From Pseudomonas sp. CBZ-4 (GTDB taxonomy: Bacteria > Pseudomonadota > Gammaproteobacteria > Pseudomonadales > Pseudomonadaceae): a stretch of 62,545 bases of DNA. The notes below the pieces were generated by a model that saw only the letters and a program-made list of their open reading frames with translations, was not told where the DNA came from and searched no databases. Positions 7,952-16,356 of the stretch are shown here, in pieces (position 1 is the stretch's first letter; each line of letters opens with the position of its first letter). The DNA is taken from contig NZ_ANNV01000167.1 of assembly GCF_000346755.1 (NCBI RefSeq), forward strand, positions 1 through 62,545. Direction: 5' to 3'. Made by a program: the position numbers and the translations under genes.

Positions 7952-8711
7952 CCACCACGTCCATCAATGCCGCGACGGTTTGCGGGTCGTCGCTCAGGGC
8001 CTGGGCCAGGCAGGCCAGGCAGGCTTCGCGCGGTGGCATGCCGGCGGCGATCAGGCGGGCGGTGAAGATCAGCAGGCGCGTGGAGGCGACTTCCTCCAGG
8101 TCGTGTTGATCGAGACGGCGCAACGCCTGGCCCAGGCGCACCACTTCAGCCGCCAGCGCACTGTCCACCTGGGCCTCCTGGGCGACGATGCGCGCTTCGT
8201 CCGCCGCCGCCGGATAGTCGAAGCGCATGGCCACAAAGCGCTGGCGGGTGCTGGGTTTCATGCCCTTGAGCAGGTTCTGGTAACCGGGGTTGTACGACAC
8301 CACCAGCATGAACGACGGCGGCGCCTTGACCACTTCCCCCGTGCGTTCCAGGTACAACTCGCGGCGGTCGTCGGCCACCGGGTGCAGGACCACCGCCGTG
8401 TCCTGGCGGGCCTCGACCACTTCATCCAGGTAACAGATGCCACCTTCGCGCACGGCGCGGGACAGCGGGCCGTCCTGCCACCAGGTGCCCTGGGCGCCGA
8501 TCAAGTGGCGGCCAATCAGGTCGGCGGCGCTGAGGTCGTCGTGACAGGCCACGGTGTACAGCGGCAACTGCAGGCGGTGCGCCATATGCTGCACAAAACG
8601 AGTCTTGCCGCAGCCCGTGGGGCCCTTGATCAGCACCGGCATGCGGTGGTGCCAGGCGTGTTCGAACAGCAGGCATTCATTGTCGACGGGTTGATAGAAC
8701 GGCTCGGTCAT
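7935..8711 (-). CDS. nirQ: NirQ/NorQ AAA+ ATPase
   Basis: A 258-residue MoxR-type AAA+ ATPase of the CbbQ/NirQ/NorQ group. Walker A is GPTGCGKT at about 30-37, the Walker B region is ICYLDEVVEAR, and a sensor region follows (VVSYNPGYQN). It remodels or activates NO reductase together with the VWA protein NorD. A much longer open frame runs upstream, but it is antisense to nirS; the ATG at 8711 has GGA six bases before it and gives the family length. It is divergent from nirS with a shared DNR-type box between. Confidence 0.93.
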   Translation of the reverse strand: MTEPFYQPVDNECLLFEHAWHHRMPVLIKGPTGCGKTRFVQHMAHRLQLPLYTVACHDDLSAADLIGRHLIGAQGTWWQDGPLSRAVREGGICYLDEVVEARQDTAVVLHPVADDRRELYLERTGEVVKAPPSFMLVVSYNPGYQNLLKGMKPSTRQRFVAMRFDYPAAADEARIVAQEAQVDSALAAEVVRLGQALRRLDQHDLEEVASTRLLIFTARLIAAGMPPREACLACLAQALSDDPQTVAALMDVVDVHFA

Positions 8712-8787
8712 CACACACATCCAAAGCAGGTTTGCGGCCACGCTAAGGGCGCCTGCGACAACCTGGCAAGCGCTACCCAAGGCAAAC

Positions 8788-8801
8788 TTGATCGCCGTCA
8801 A
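8788..8801. promoter_or_regulatory. FNR/DNR box between nirQ and nirS
   Basis: TTGAT-CGCC-GTCAA, nine of ten half-site bases, 103 bases before the nirS ATG and 76 bases before the nirQ ATG. A single box between these two genes is the usual arrangement for coordinated activation by Dnr. Confidence 0.75.
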
Positions 8802-8904
8802 GCGAGCATTGCAACACCTCGCCATAGTCTGGCCAGGCACTAAGAACCTGCGCCCGCACCCCGTTGCGCGGCACCGCAAAGGTCTCGCCTGAGGAGTAAA
8901 TGGA

Positions 8905-10578
8905 ATGCTGACTCGCCACACAAAAACCTTCACCCTGAGCCTCGCCAGCCTGAGCTGCGCGCTGGCCCTCGTCCTGCCCTTGAGCGCCCATGGCGCCGCC
9001 ACGCCCGCCGTGGTGAAAACCGCCGGTGCGCCGGACATCAGCCAGGCCGACTTCGACGCCTCCAAGCAGATTTACTTCGAACGCTGCGCCGGCTGCCACG
9101 GTGTGCTGCGTAAGGGCGCCACCGGCAAACCGCTGACCCCGGACATCACCCAGTCCCGTGGCCAGGCGTATCTCGAAGCGCTGATCACCTACGGTTCCCC
9201 CGCCGGCATGCCGAACTGGGGCACCTCCAATGCGCTGACCAAAGCCCAGATCAGCAGCATGGCCACCTTCATCCAGCACACCGCGCCCACCCCGCCGGAA
9301 TGGGGCATGGCCGAGACGCTCAAGACCTGGAAAGTGCTGGTCAAGCCTGAAGACCGGCCGAAGCGCCAGCTGAATAAACTCAACCTGGACAACCTGTTCT
9401 CCGTGACCCTGCGCGACGACGGCAAGATCGCCCTGATCGATGGCGACACCAAGCAGATCGTCAAGCTGATCGACACCGGCTACGCCGTGCACATCTCGCG
9501 GATTTCCGCCTCGGGCCGCTACCTGCTGGTGATCGGCCGCGATGCCAAGATCGACATGATCGACCTGTGGCCCGCCGAGCCGACCAAGGTCGCCGAGATC
9601 AAGGTCGGCATCGAAGCGCGCTCGGTGGAGACCTCCAAGTTCAAGGGCTTCGAGGACAAATACACCATCGCCGGCTCCTACTGGCCGCCGCAGTTCACCA
9701 TCATGGACGGCGAAACCCTGGAGCCCAGGCAGATCGTCTCGACCCGCGGCATGACCGTGGACAAGCAGGAGTACCACCCCGAACCGCGCGTGGCGGCGAT
9801 CATTGCCTCCCACGAATGGCCGGAGTTCATCGTCAACGTCAAGGAAACCGGCAAGGTCATGCTGGTCAACTACCAGGACATCAAGAACCTCACCATCACC
9901 ACTATCGACGCTGCGCCGTTCCTGCATGACGGCGGTTGGGACAGCACCCACCGCTACTTCCTCACGGCAGCCAACAACTCGAACAAGGTCGCGGTGATCG
10001 ACTCCAAGCAGCGCACCCTCACCGCCCTGGTAGACGTCGGCAAGACCCCGCACCCCGGGCGTGGCGCCAACTTCGTGCACCCGCAATACGGGCCGGTGTG
10101 GGCCACCAGCCACTTGGGCGATGGCGGCATCTCGGTGATCGGCACCGACCCGATCAAGCACGCGCAATACGCCTGGAAACAGGTGGCATCCCTCAGCGGC
10201 CAAGGGGGCGGCTCGCTGTTTATCAAGACCCACCCCAACTCCCATCACCTCTACGTCGACACCACCCTCAACCCCGACGCCAAGCTCAGCCAGTCGGTGG
10301 CGGTATTCGACATCAACCAACTCGACAAGGGCTACAGCGTGCTGCCGATCGCCGAGTACTCGGGCATCAAGCAAGGCGCACTGCGTGTGGTGCAACCGGA
10401 ATACAACAAGGCCGGTGACGAGGTGTGGTTCTCGGTGTGGAACGGCCAGACCGAGGAGTCGGCGCTGGTGGTGATCGACGACAAGACCCTCAAGCTCAAG
10501 CAGGTGATCAAGGACAAACGGCTGATCACACCGACCGGCAAGTTCAACGTGTTCAACACCCAACACGACATTTATTGA
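8905..10578 (+). CDS. nirS: Cytochrome cd1 nitrite reductase NirS
   Basis: A 557-residue periplasmic enzyme reducing nitrite to NO. It has a cleavable signal peptide (about 1-31, cut near SAHGAA), a cytochrome c domain with CAGCH at 61-65, then an eight-bladed propeller that binds heme d1. Conserved active-site histidines are visible in the HPGRGANFVHP region and the following THPNSHHLYVD segment. GAGGAG eight bases before the ATG supports the start; another ATG five bases earlier is out of frame. It is first in the nirSMCFDLGHJEN operon. Confidence 0.97.
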   Translation: MLTRHTKTFTLSLASLSCALALVLPLSAHGAATPAVVKTAGAPDISQADFDASKQIYFERCAGCHGVLRKGATGKPLTPDITQSRGQAYLEALITYGSPAGMPNWGTSNALTKAQISSMATFIQHTAPTPPEWGMAETLKTWKVLVKPEDRPKRQLNKLNLDNLFSVTLRDDGKIALIDGDTKQIVKLIDTGYAVHISRISASGRYLLVIGRDAKIDMIDLWPAEPTKVAEIKVGIEARSVETSKFKGFEDKYTIAGSYWPPQFTIMDGETLEPRQIVSTRGMTVDKQEYHPEPRVAAIIASHEWPEFIVNVKETGKVMLVNYQDIKNLTITTIDAAPFLHDGGWDSTHRYFLTAANNSNKVAVIDSKQRTLTALVDVGKTPHPGRGANFVHPQYGPVWATSHLGDGGISVIGTDPIKHAQYAWKQVASLSGQGGGSLFIKTHPNSHHLYVDTTLNPDAKLSQSVAVFDINQLDKGYSVLPIAEYSGIKQGALRVVQPEYNKAGDEVWFSVWNGQTEESALVVIDDKTLKLKQVIKDKRLITPTGKFNVFNTQHDIY

Positions 10579-10602
10579 GCCGCATCAACAAGAGAACCCG
10601 CC

Positions 10603-10917
10603 ATGAAAAATATGCTCCTCGCATTGCTCGCCAGCACCGCCTTTATCGGCCTGCAACCGGCCCTCGCGGAGGACGGCCCGGCGCTGTTCAAGAGCAAACC
10701 TTGCGCGGCCTGCCACAGCATCGACAGCAAAGTGGTCGGGCCGTCGCTCAAGGAGGTCGCCGCCAGGAACGCCGCGGTCAAAGACGCGGCCACCACCCTC
10801 GCCAGCCATATCAAGAACGGTACCCAGGGCAACTGGGGACCGATCCCGATGCCGCCGAACCCGGTGACGGATGACGAAGCGAAGACGTTGGCCACCTGGA
10901 TCCTGACCTTGAAATGA
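10603..10917 (+). CDS. nirM: Cytochrome c551 NirM
   Basis: A 104-residue precursor, the same length as classical Pseudomonas cytochrome c551. Signal peptide about 1-22 (cut after ALA), heme site CAACH at 34-38, axial Met in the GPIPMPPNPV loop. It carries electrons in the periplasm to NirS. It lies 24 bases after nirS in the same transcription unit. Confidence 0.95.
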   Translation: MKNMLLALLASTAFIGLQPALAEDGPALFKSKPCAACHSIDSKVVGPSLKEVAARNAAVKDAATTLASHIKNGTQGNWGPIPMPPNPVTDDEAKTLATWILTLK

Positions 10918-10933
10918 CCCCAAGGAGCACGCC

Positions 10934-11251
10934 ATGCAAGTTTCGATGATCGGTTCGGCCGCGGCGCTGCTCCTACTTATTCCCGCGCCCGTCAACGCGG
11001 CCGTGGATGCCCCGCGCCTGGAGCATCTGCTGACCCAGGACTGCGGCGCCTGCCACGGCCTGTACCTGACCGGCGGCCTTGGCCCGCCTCTGACGCCCCA
11101 GGCCCTGGCCGGGCAAAGCCGTGACAGCCTGATCGCCACCGTGACCCATGGCCGCCCGACCCGCGCGATGCCTGGCTGGGCGCCGCTGCTCAGCGCCAGC
11201 GAGATCGCCTGGCTGGTCGACCGTCTCTTGCAAGGAAGCCTCGCGCCATGA
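10934..11251 (+). CDS. nirC: Periplasmic cytochrome c55x NirC
   Basis: A 105-residue monoheme cytochrome with a signal peptide (about 1-22) and CGACH at 37-41. NirC is a small periplasmic c-type cytochrome encoded in nirS operons; it can donate electrons to NirS and has been linked to heme d1 maturation. AAGGAG lies just before the ATG. Its stop overlaps the nirF ATG (ATGA). Confidence 0.92.
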   Translation: MQVSMIGSAAALLLLIPAPVNAAVDAPRLEHLLTQDCGACHGLYLTGGLGPPLTPQALAGQSRDSLIATVTHGRPTRAMPGWAPLLSASEIAWLVDRLLQGSLAP

Positions 11252-12417
11252 TCCGTCCCCTGTGTTTATCCCTGTGCCTGTTGCTCGGCGCCTGCACCCA
11301 GCCGACGTTGCGCGGCACCGGCGACCTCGGCGTGGTGATCGAACGCGCCAGCGCCAGTGTGCAAATCATTGAAACCAGCGGCATGACCGCCCTGGCGCGC
11401 CTCGACGGCCTGGGCGACCTGTCCCACGCCTCGGTGGTGTTTTCCCGCGACCAGCGCTACGCCTATGTGTTTGGCCGCGACGGCGGGCTGACCAAGGTGG
11501 ACCTGCTGGGCCAGCGCATTGAAAAACGCATCCTCCAGGGCGGCAACAGCATCGGCGGCGCGATCAGCCAGGATGGGCGCCTGATTGCCGTGTCCAATTA
11601 CCTGCCCGGCGGGGTCAAGGTGTTCGATGCCGCCACCCTCGCCCAGGTCGCAGACATCCCCGCCACCTTGTTGCCCGATGGCAAGCGCTCGCGGGTGGTG
11701 GGCCTGGTGGACGCGCCCGGCCAGCGTTTCGTGTTCAGCCTGTTCGACACCGGCGAGATCTGGAGCGCGGACTTCAGCCACGGCACCCCGCCCACCATTA
11801 CCCGCTTCAGCAACATCGGCGAGCAACCCTACGACGCCCTGATCACCGCCGATGGCCGCTACTACATGGCCGGGCTGTTCGGCGAAGACGGCATGGCCCA
11901 GCTCGACCTGTGGCACCCGGAACAAGGCGTCAAGGGGGTGCTCGCCGACTACGGCCGCGGCCAGGCCAAACTGCCGGTGTACAAGATGCCCCACCTCGAA
12001 GGCTGGGCCGTGGCCGATCACCAGGCCTTCGTGCCTGCCGTGGGCCGCCACCAAGTCCTGGTGATGGACGCACGCAGCTGGCAGCAGACCGCGGCCATCG
12101 CCGTGGCCGGCCAGCCGATCTTCGTCACCGCGCGGCCGGACGGGCGCCAGCTGTGGGTCAACTTCGCCTACCCGGACAACGACCGCGTACAGGTGCTCGA
12201 CACCCAAACCCACCAGATCGTCGCCGACCTGCGCCCCGGTCCCGGCGTGCTGCACATGGAGTTCACCGGGCGTGGCGAGCAGCTGTGGCTGTCGGTGCGC
12301 GACGGTGAGCAGGTGCAGGTCTGGGACCCGTATCGCCTGACCTTGCTCAAGACCTTGCCGGCCTTGAGCCCCAGTGGAATTTTCTTCAGCAGCCGCGCGC
12401 AAAAAATGGGGTATTGA
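11248..12417 (+). CDS. nirF: NirF, periplasmic heme d1 biosynthesis lipoprotein
   Basis: A 389-residue protein with the d1-type beta-propeller fold shared with NirS and NirN but no cytochrome c domain. It begins with a lipoprotein signal ending LLGAC (Cys16), so it should be tethered on the periplasmic side. NirF is required for late steps of heme d1 formation. ATGA overlap with nirC indicates coupled translation. Confidence 0.94.
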   Translation: MIRPLCLSLCLLLGACTQPTLRGTGDLGVVIERASASVQIIETSGMTALARLDGLGDLSHASVVFSRDQRYAYVFGRDGGLTKVDLLGQRIEKRILQGGNSIGGAISQDGRLIAVSNYLPGGVKVFDAATLAQVADIPATLLPDGKRSRVVGLVDAPGQRFVFSLFDTGEIWSADFSHGTPPTITRFSNIGEQPYDALITADGRYYMAGLFGEDGMAQLDLWHPEQGVKGVLADYGRGQAKLPVYKMPHLEGWAVADHQAFVPAVGRHQVLVMDARSWQQTAAIAVAGQPIFVTARPDGRQLWVNFAYPDNDRVQVLDTQTHQIVADLRPGPGVLHMEFTGRGEQLWLSVRDGEQVQVWDPYRLTLLKTLPALSPSGIFFSSRAQKMGY

Positions 12418-12418
12418 G

Positions 12419-12877
12419 ATGGACCTTGACCTGCTCAGCCAGCAATTGATCGAACGCTACCAGCACGGCATGCCGCTGTGCGCCGAGCCCTATCGGGAAA
12501 TGGCCGAGGTGCTGGGCTGCCGCGAAGCCGAGGTGATGGCCTGCCTGCAACGCCTGGAACTGGCCGGCGCCCTCTCGCGCATCGGCCCGGTGTTCGAGCA
12601 CACCCGCGCCGGCGCCAGCACCCTGGCCGCCCTGGCGGTGCCGCTGGAACGCCTGGAACAAGTGGCCCGGCGGGTCAGCCAGTACCCGGAGGTCAATCAC
12701 AACTATGCCCGCGAGCACCATTACAACCTGTGGTTCGTGCTCACCGGGCCGCACCGCCAGCACTTGGAACAGGTCCTCGACGAGTTGGAGAAAGACACCG
12801 GCCTGCGCCCCCTGGATTTGCCAATGCTCACCGCCTACCGCATCGACCTCGGGTTCTCCCTGGGAGCCCATCCGTGA
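12419..12877 (+). CDS. nirD: NirD, siroheme decarboxylase subunit
   Basis: A 152-residue AsnC/Lrp-like protein with an N-terminal winged-helix part and a C-terminal alpha/beta domain containing NYAREHHYNLWFV, the catalytic histidine region of siroheme decarboxylases. With NirL, NirG and NirH it converts siroheme to didecarboxysiroheme on the way to heme d1. The ATG at 12419 lies one base after the nirF stop; the longer frame starts inside nirF. Confidence 0.92.
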   Translation: MDLDLLSQQLIERYQHGMPLCAEPYREMAEVLGCREAEVMACLQRLELAGALSRIGPVFEHTRAGASTLAALAVPLERLEQVARRVSQYPEVNHNYAREHHYNLWFVLTGPHRQHLEQVLDELEKDTGLRPLDLPMLTAYRIDLGFSLGAHP

Positions 12878-13389
12878 TCACGCCCCTGAACCACGAACAA
12901 ATGCTCGACCTGCGCCAGTGCCTGGAACGCGGTTTGCCGGTGGTAAAGCGGCCCTATGACGACCTCGCGGAACGCATCGGCGCCCATCACGACCAGGTGT
13001 TGCAGCAGATGCAGCAGTGGCAGGAGCAAGGCCTGTTCCGCCGTGTCGGCCTGGTGCTCAACCACCGCGCCCTGGGCTTTGTCGCCAATGCCATGCTGGT
13101 GCTCGACGTGCCGGATGCGCTGGTGGATGAAGTCGGTACGCGCCTGGGCCGCGCACCGCGCGTCAACCTGTGTTACCAGCGCCCGCGCCGCCTGCCGCTG
13201 TGGCGCTACAACCTGTTCTGCATGGTGCATGGTCGTGAGCGCGATGAGGTCACCGCGCATATCCGCGCAGTGCTGGAGCAGCAACAGCTGAGTGACCTGC
13301 CCCACCACCTGCTGTTCAGTACCTGCGCCTACAAACAATGCGGCGGGCGTTTTGCGCCGCCACCGTCCCAGGTATGGGCCCATGGATGA
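12874..13389 (+). CDS. nirL: NirL, siroheme decarboxylase subunit
   Basis: A 171-residue paralog of NirD, from a GTG that overlaps the nirD stop (GTGA), with GGAG eight bases before it. It has the same AsnC/Lrp-like fold and an NLCYQRPRRLPLWRYNLF segment equivalent to the NirD catalytic stretch, with an Arg-rich variant of the motif as in NirH. It acts in the NirDLGH siroheme decarboxylase. An ATG at 12901 is a possible alternative start. Confidence 0.9.
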   Translation: MITPLNHEQMLDLRQCLERGLPVVKRPYDDLAERIGAHHDQVLQQMQQWQEQGLFRRVGLVLNHRALGFVANAMLVLDVPDALVDEVGTRLGRAPRVNLCYQRPRRLPLWRYNLFCMVHGRERDEVTAHIRAVLEQQQLSDLPHHLLFSTCAYKQCGGRFAPPPSQVWAHG

Positions 13390-13825
13390 CCTCGACCGCC
13401 GCCTGATCAACCGCCTGCAACACGGCCTGCCGCTGGTGCGCCAACCCTGGCAGCAACTGGCGCAGGAGTTGGCCAGCCGCCCCTGCGAACTGCTCGACCG
13501 CCTGCATGATCTGCTGGAAGACGGCGTGCTGACGCGCTTCGGCCCGATGTTTGACATCGAACAGCTCGGCGGCGCCTTTACCCTCGCCGCCCTGGCCGTC
13601 CCCGAAGGGCGCTTCGAGACGGTGGCCGCGCAACTCAATGACCTGCCGCAAGTGGCCCACAACTACCGCCGCGAGCACCACTGGAACATGTGGTTCGTAC
13701 TGGCCTGCGCCAGCGCCGCGGAGCTGGCACAGGCCCTGTCCCGCATCGAAGCCCTCACGGGGCTGGCGGTGCTCAACCTGCCGAAGGAGCACACCTACCA
13801 TGTCGGTCTGTATTTCCCGGTCTGA
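13382..13825 (+). CDS. nirG: NirG, siroheme decarboxylase subunit
   Basis: A 147-residue NirD-type protein, with NYRREHHWNMWFV matching the NirD motif. Its ATG overlaps the end of nirL by 8 bases. NirD and NirG share the YxREHHxNxWFV motif while NirL and NirH share RRPRR.xWxYNLF, suggesting two paired subunit types. The longer upstream frame lies inside nirL and is not used. Confidence 0.9.
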   Translation: MDDLDRRLINRLQHGLPLVRQPWQQLAQELASRPCELLDRLHDLLEDGVLTRFGPMFDIEQLGGAFTLAALAVPEGRFETVAAQLNDLPQVAHNYRREHHWNMWFVLACASAAELAQALSRIEALTGLAVLNLPKEHTYHVGLYFPV

Positions 13826-14300
13826 CAACGCCCTGGCCCTGCGCCTGATCGCCCTGACCCAAAGCGGCCTGCCGCTGGTGGAGGATCCCTGGGCGTGGCT
13901 TGCCGAGCAATTGGGCGTCAGCGTCGAATCGACCCTGGACCTGCTCAAGCGCCTGCAAGCCGAAGGTGCGATCCGCCGCATCGCCGCCGTGCCCAATCAC
14001 TACCGCCTGGGTTATCGGCACAACGGCATGACCGTGTGGGACGTGGCCGACGCGCAGCTGCCGCGCCTGGGCGAACTGCTGGGCGCGCAGCCCTTCGTCA
14101 GCCATTGCTACCGCCGCCCGCGCCGCGCGGATTGGCCGTACAACCTGTTCGCCATGGTGCATGGGCGCAGCCGCGAAGAGATCGACAGCTACCGCGAACA
14201 CCTGCGCTACCTGCTGGGCGATGCCTGCCGTGCCGACGAGATGCTGGTGAGCAGCCGCATCCTGAAAAAAACCGGCCTGCGCCTGCCCCCCTCGCACTAA
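13800..14300 (+). CDS. nirH: NirH, siroheme decarboxylase subunit
   Basis: A 166-residue paralog of NirL with HCYRRPRRADWPYNLFAMVHG. AAGGAG precedes the ATG, which overlaps the nirG stop by 26 bases. It is the last of the four separately encoded siroheme decarboxylase subunits; in some denitrifiers these are fused or fewer. Confidence 0.91.
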   Translation: MSVCISRSDNALALRLIALTQSGLPLVEDPWAWLAEQLGVSVESTLDLLKRLQAEGAIRRIAAVPNHYRLGYRHNGMTVWDVADAQLPRLGELLGAQPFVSHCYRRPRRADWPYNLFAMVHGRSREEIDSYREHLRYLLGDACRADEMLVSSRILKKTGLRLPPSH

Positions 14301-14309
14301 GGAGTTGCC

Positions 14310-15488
14310 ATGCTGCGGATCAGTCAGTACTTGCGCACAGTGGCCGGCCAATGCCCGCCACCCCGCACCTCGACGCCGGGCAGTGAGCGCCCGCCGGTGG
14401 TGATCTGGAACCTGTTGCGCCGCTGCAACCTCACCTGCAAACACTGTTACGCCACCAGCGCCGACAGCGTGTTTCGCGATGAGTTGGACACTGCCACGGC
14501 GCTGCGGGTGATCGACGATCTGCACGACGCCGGGGTGCGCGTGTTGATCCTGTCCGGCGGCGAACCCTTGCTGCGCGAGGACCTGTTCCAGCTCAGCGCC
14601 TACGCCCGGCAAAAAGGCTTTTTCGTCGCGCTGTCCACCAACGGCACGCTGATCGACGAGCACAACATCCAGCAGATCGCCGACGCCCGCTACGACTACG
14701 TGGGCATCAGCATCGATGGGCTGGAGGCCACCCACGATGCGTTTCGGCAAATGCACGGCAGTTTCCGGCGCTCGCTGCACGCCATCCGCCTGTGCCGCGA
14801 AGCCGGGATTCGCGTGGGCCTGCGCACCACGCTGACCCAGGAAAACCATGCCCAGTTGCCACAACTGCTGGCGCTGATGCGCAGCTACGACGTGCAGAAG
14901 TTCTACCTGTCGCACCTCAACTACAGCGGGCGCGGCAAACGCAGTCGCCTGCTGGACGCCCACCGCCAGATGGGTCGCGAGGCCATGACGCTGATTTTCC
15001 AGCAGGCCTGGGATGACATCGAACAGGGCGTGGCCAGCGACTTTGTCAGCGGCAACAACGACGCCGACGCCATCCTTTTGCTGCAATGGGTGCACCGCCA
15101 CCTGCCCGAGCACTACCCGCAACTGGAACACCTGCTGCACGGCTGGGGCGGCAATGCGTCGGGCAGTGGCATCGCGAATATCGACAACACCGGCGAAGTG
15201 CACCCGGACACCTACTGGTGGCAGCACTCGGTGGGCAACGTGCGCAACACCCGCTTCCGCCACCTCTGGCTGGACCAGCCCGACCCGTTGCTGCTGCGCC
15301 TGCGCGAGCACCCGCGACAGATCGGCGGGCGCTGTACCGAGTGCCGCTGGCTGGCGATCTGCAACGGCAACACGCGGACCCGCGCCTGGGCCGATGGCGA
15401 CCTCTGGGGCCCGGACCCCGGTTGTTATCTGAGCGACACCGAGATCGCACGCCACCCCCTCGACCTGATCCCGTGCGCTACCCGGTGA
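14310..15488 (+). CDS. nirJ: NirJ, radical SAM enzyme of heme d1 synthesis
   Basis: A 392-residue radical SAM protein. The CxxxCxxC cluster motif is at C39, C43 and C46 (RRCNLTCKHCY), followed by the SGGEP glycine motif. A C-terminal cysteine-rich segment (CTECRWLAICNGN, then PGCY) resembles a SPASM-type auxiliary cluster. NirJ replaces two propionate groups of didecarboxysiroheme on the path to heme d1. GGAG lies at 14301-14304, just after nirH. Confidence 0.94.
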   Translation: MLRISQYLRTVAGQCPPPRTSTPGSERPPVVIWNLLRRCNLTCKHCYATSADSVFRDELDTATALRVIDDLHDAGVRVLILSGGEPLLREDLFQLSAYARQKGFFVALSTNGTLIDEHNIQQIADARYDYVGISIDGLEATHDAFRQMHGSFRRSLHAIRLCREAGIRVGLRTTLTQENHAQLPQLLALMRSYDVQKFYLSHLNYSGRGKRSRLLDAHRQMGREAMTLIFQQAWDDIEQGVASDFVSGNNDADAILLLQWVHRHLPEHYPQLEHLLHGWGGNASGSGIANIDNTGEVHPDTYWWQHSVGNVRNTRFRHLWLDQPDPLLLRLREHPRQIGGRCTECRWLAICNGNTRTRAWADGDLWGPDPGCYLSDTEIARHPLDLIPCATR

Positions 15489-15531
15489 CACAACCGCGGG
15501 CGCCTTCCTGATGATGAACCAAGGACGTCAC

Positions 15532-16356
15532 ATGCACCTTCCGACCGCCATACCCGCCAGTTTGCACAGCCCCTTCCACCCCGGCGAAGTCGCGTTGGTG
15601 GGCGCCGGCCCCGGCGACCCACGCCTGCTGACGCTGCGCGCCTGGGGCCTGTTGATGCAGGCCGACGCGGTGGTGTTCGACCGCCTGATCAGCGCCGAAC
15701 TGCTGAGCCTGATCCCCCTCAGCTGCGCGCGTCACTACGTGGGCAAGGCCAGCGGCTACCACAGCCTGCCCCAGGAGCAACTCAACGCACTGCTGGCGGA
15801 GTTGGCCGAGCAGGGTCAACGCGTGGTACGCCTCAAGGGCGGCGACCCGTTTATCTTCGGGCGCGGCGCCGAGGAGCTGGAATACCTGCTCGCGCGCGAC
15901 ATTCCCTGCCAGGTGGTGCCGGGCATCACCGCCGCGTCCGGGTGCAGCGCCTATGCGGGGATCCCGTTGACCCACCGCGACCTCGTCAACTCCTGCCGCT
16001 TCGTCACCGGGCATTTGCAGCGCGACGGCGCCTTGAAACTGCCGTGGGCCAGCCTCGCCGAGCCCAGCCAGACCCTGGTGTTCTACATGGGCCTGGCGAA
16101 CCTGGCGCTGATCGCCGAACACCTGGTGGCCGCCGGCTTGCCGGGCGATACGCCGGCGGCGCTGATCTACAACGGTGCGCGGGCCGACCAGCACGTAGCC
16201 CGTGGCACCTTGCGCCAGTTGCCGACCCTGGCCGCCGACTGCGAACCCGGTGTGCCGACCCTGACGGTGATTGGCGCAGTGGTCGACCTGTTTGCCGACG
16301 CCGCCCTGCACTACCCGGCCAGCCTGTCGGCGCGCCGCGCAGCGGTGGCGCCATGA
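15532..16356 (+). CDS. nirE: NirE, uroporphyrinogen-III C-methyltransferase
   Basis: A 274-residue SUMT with the family landmarks GAGPGDP near the N-terminus, VRLKGGDPFIFGRG, and PGITAASGCSAYAGIPLTHR. It uses SAM to make precorrin-2, the entry to heme d1. The frame opens at 15511, but AAGGA seven bases before the ATG at 15532 and the usual N-terminal length favour 15532. It overlaps nirN by ATGA. Confidence 0.92.
   Translation: MHLPTAIPASLHSPFHPGEVALVGAGPGDPRLLTLRAWGLLMQADAVVFDRLISAELLSLIPLSCARHYVGKASGYHSLPQEQLNALLAELAEQGQRVVRLKGGDPFIFGRGAEELEYLLARDIPCQVVPGITAASGCSAYAGIPLTHRDLVNSCRFVTGHLQRDGALKLPWASLAEPSQTLVFYMGLANLALIAEHLVAAGLPGDTPAALIYNGARADQHVARGTLRQLPTLAADCEPGVPTLTVIGAVVDLFADAALHYPASLSARRAAVAP

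Noticed and set aside
8773..10566. 597-codon minus-strand frame across nirS
   Set aside because: Antisense to nirS, which is unmistakable on the plus strand.
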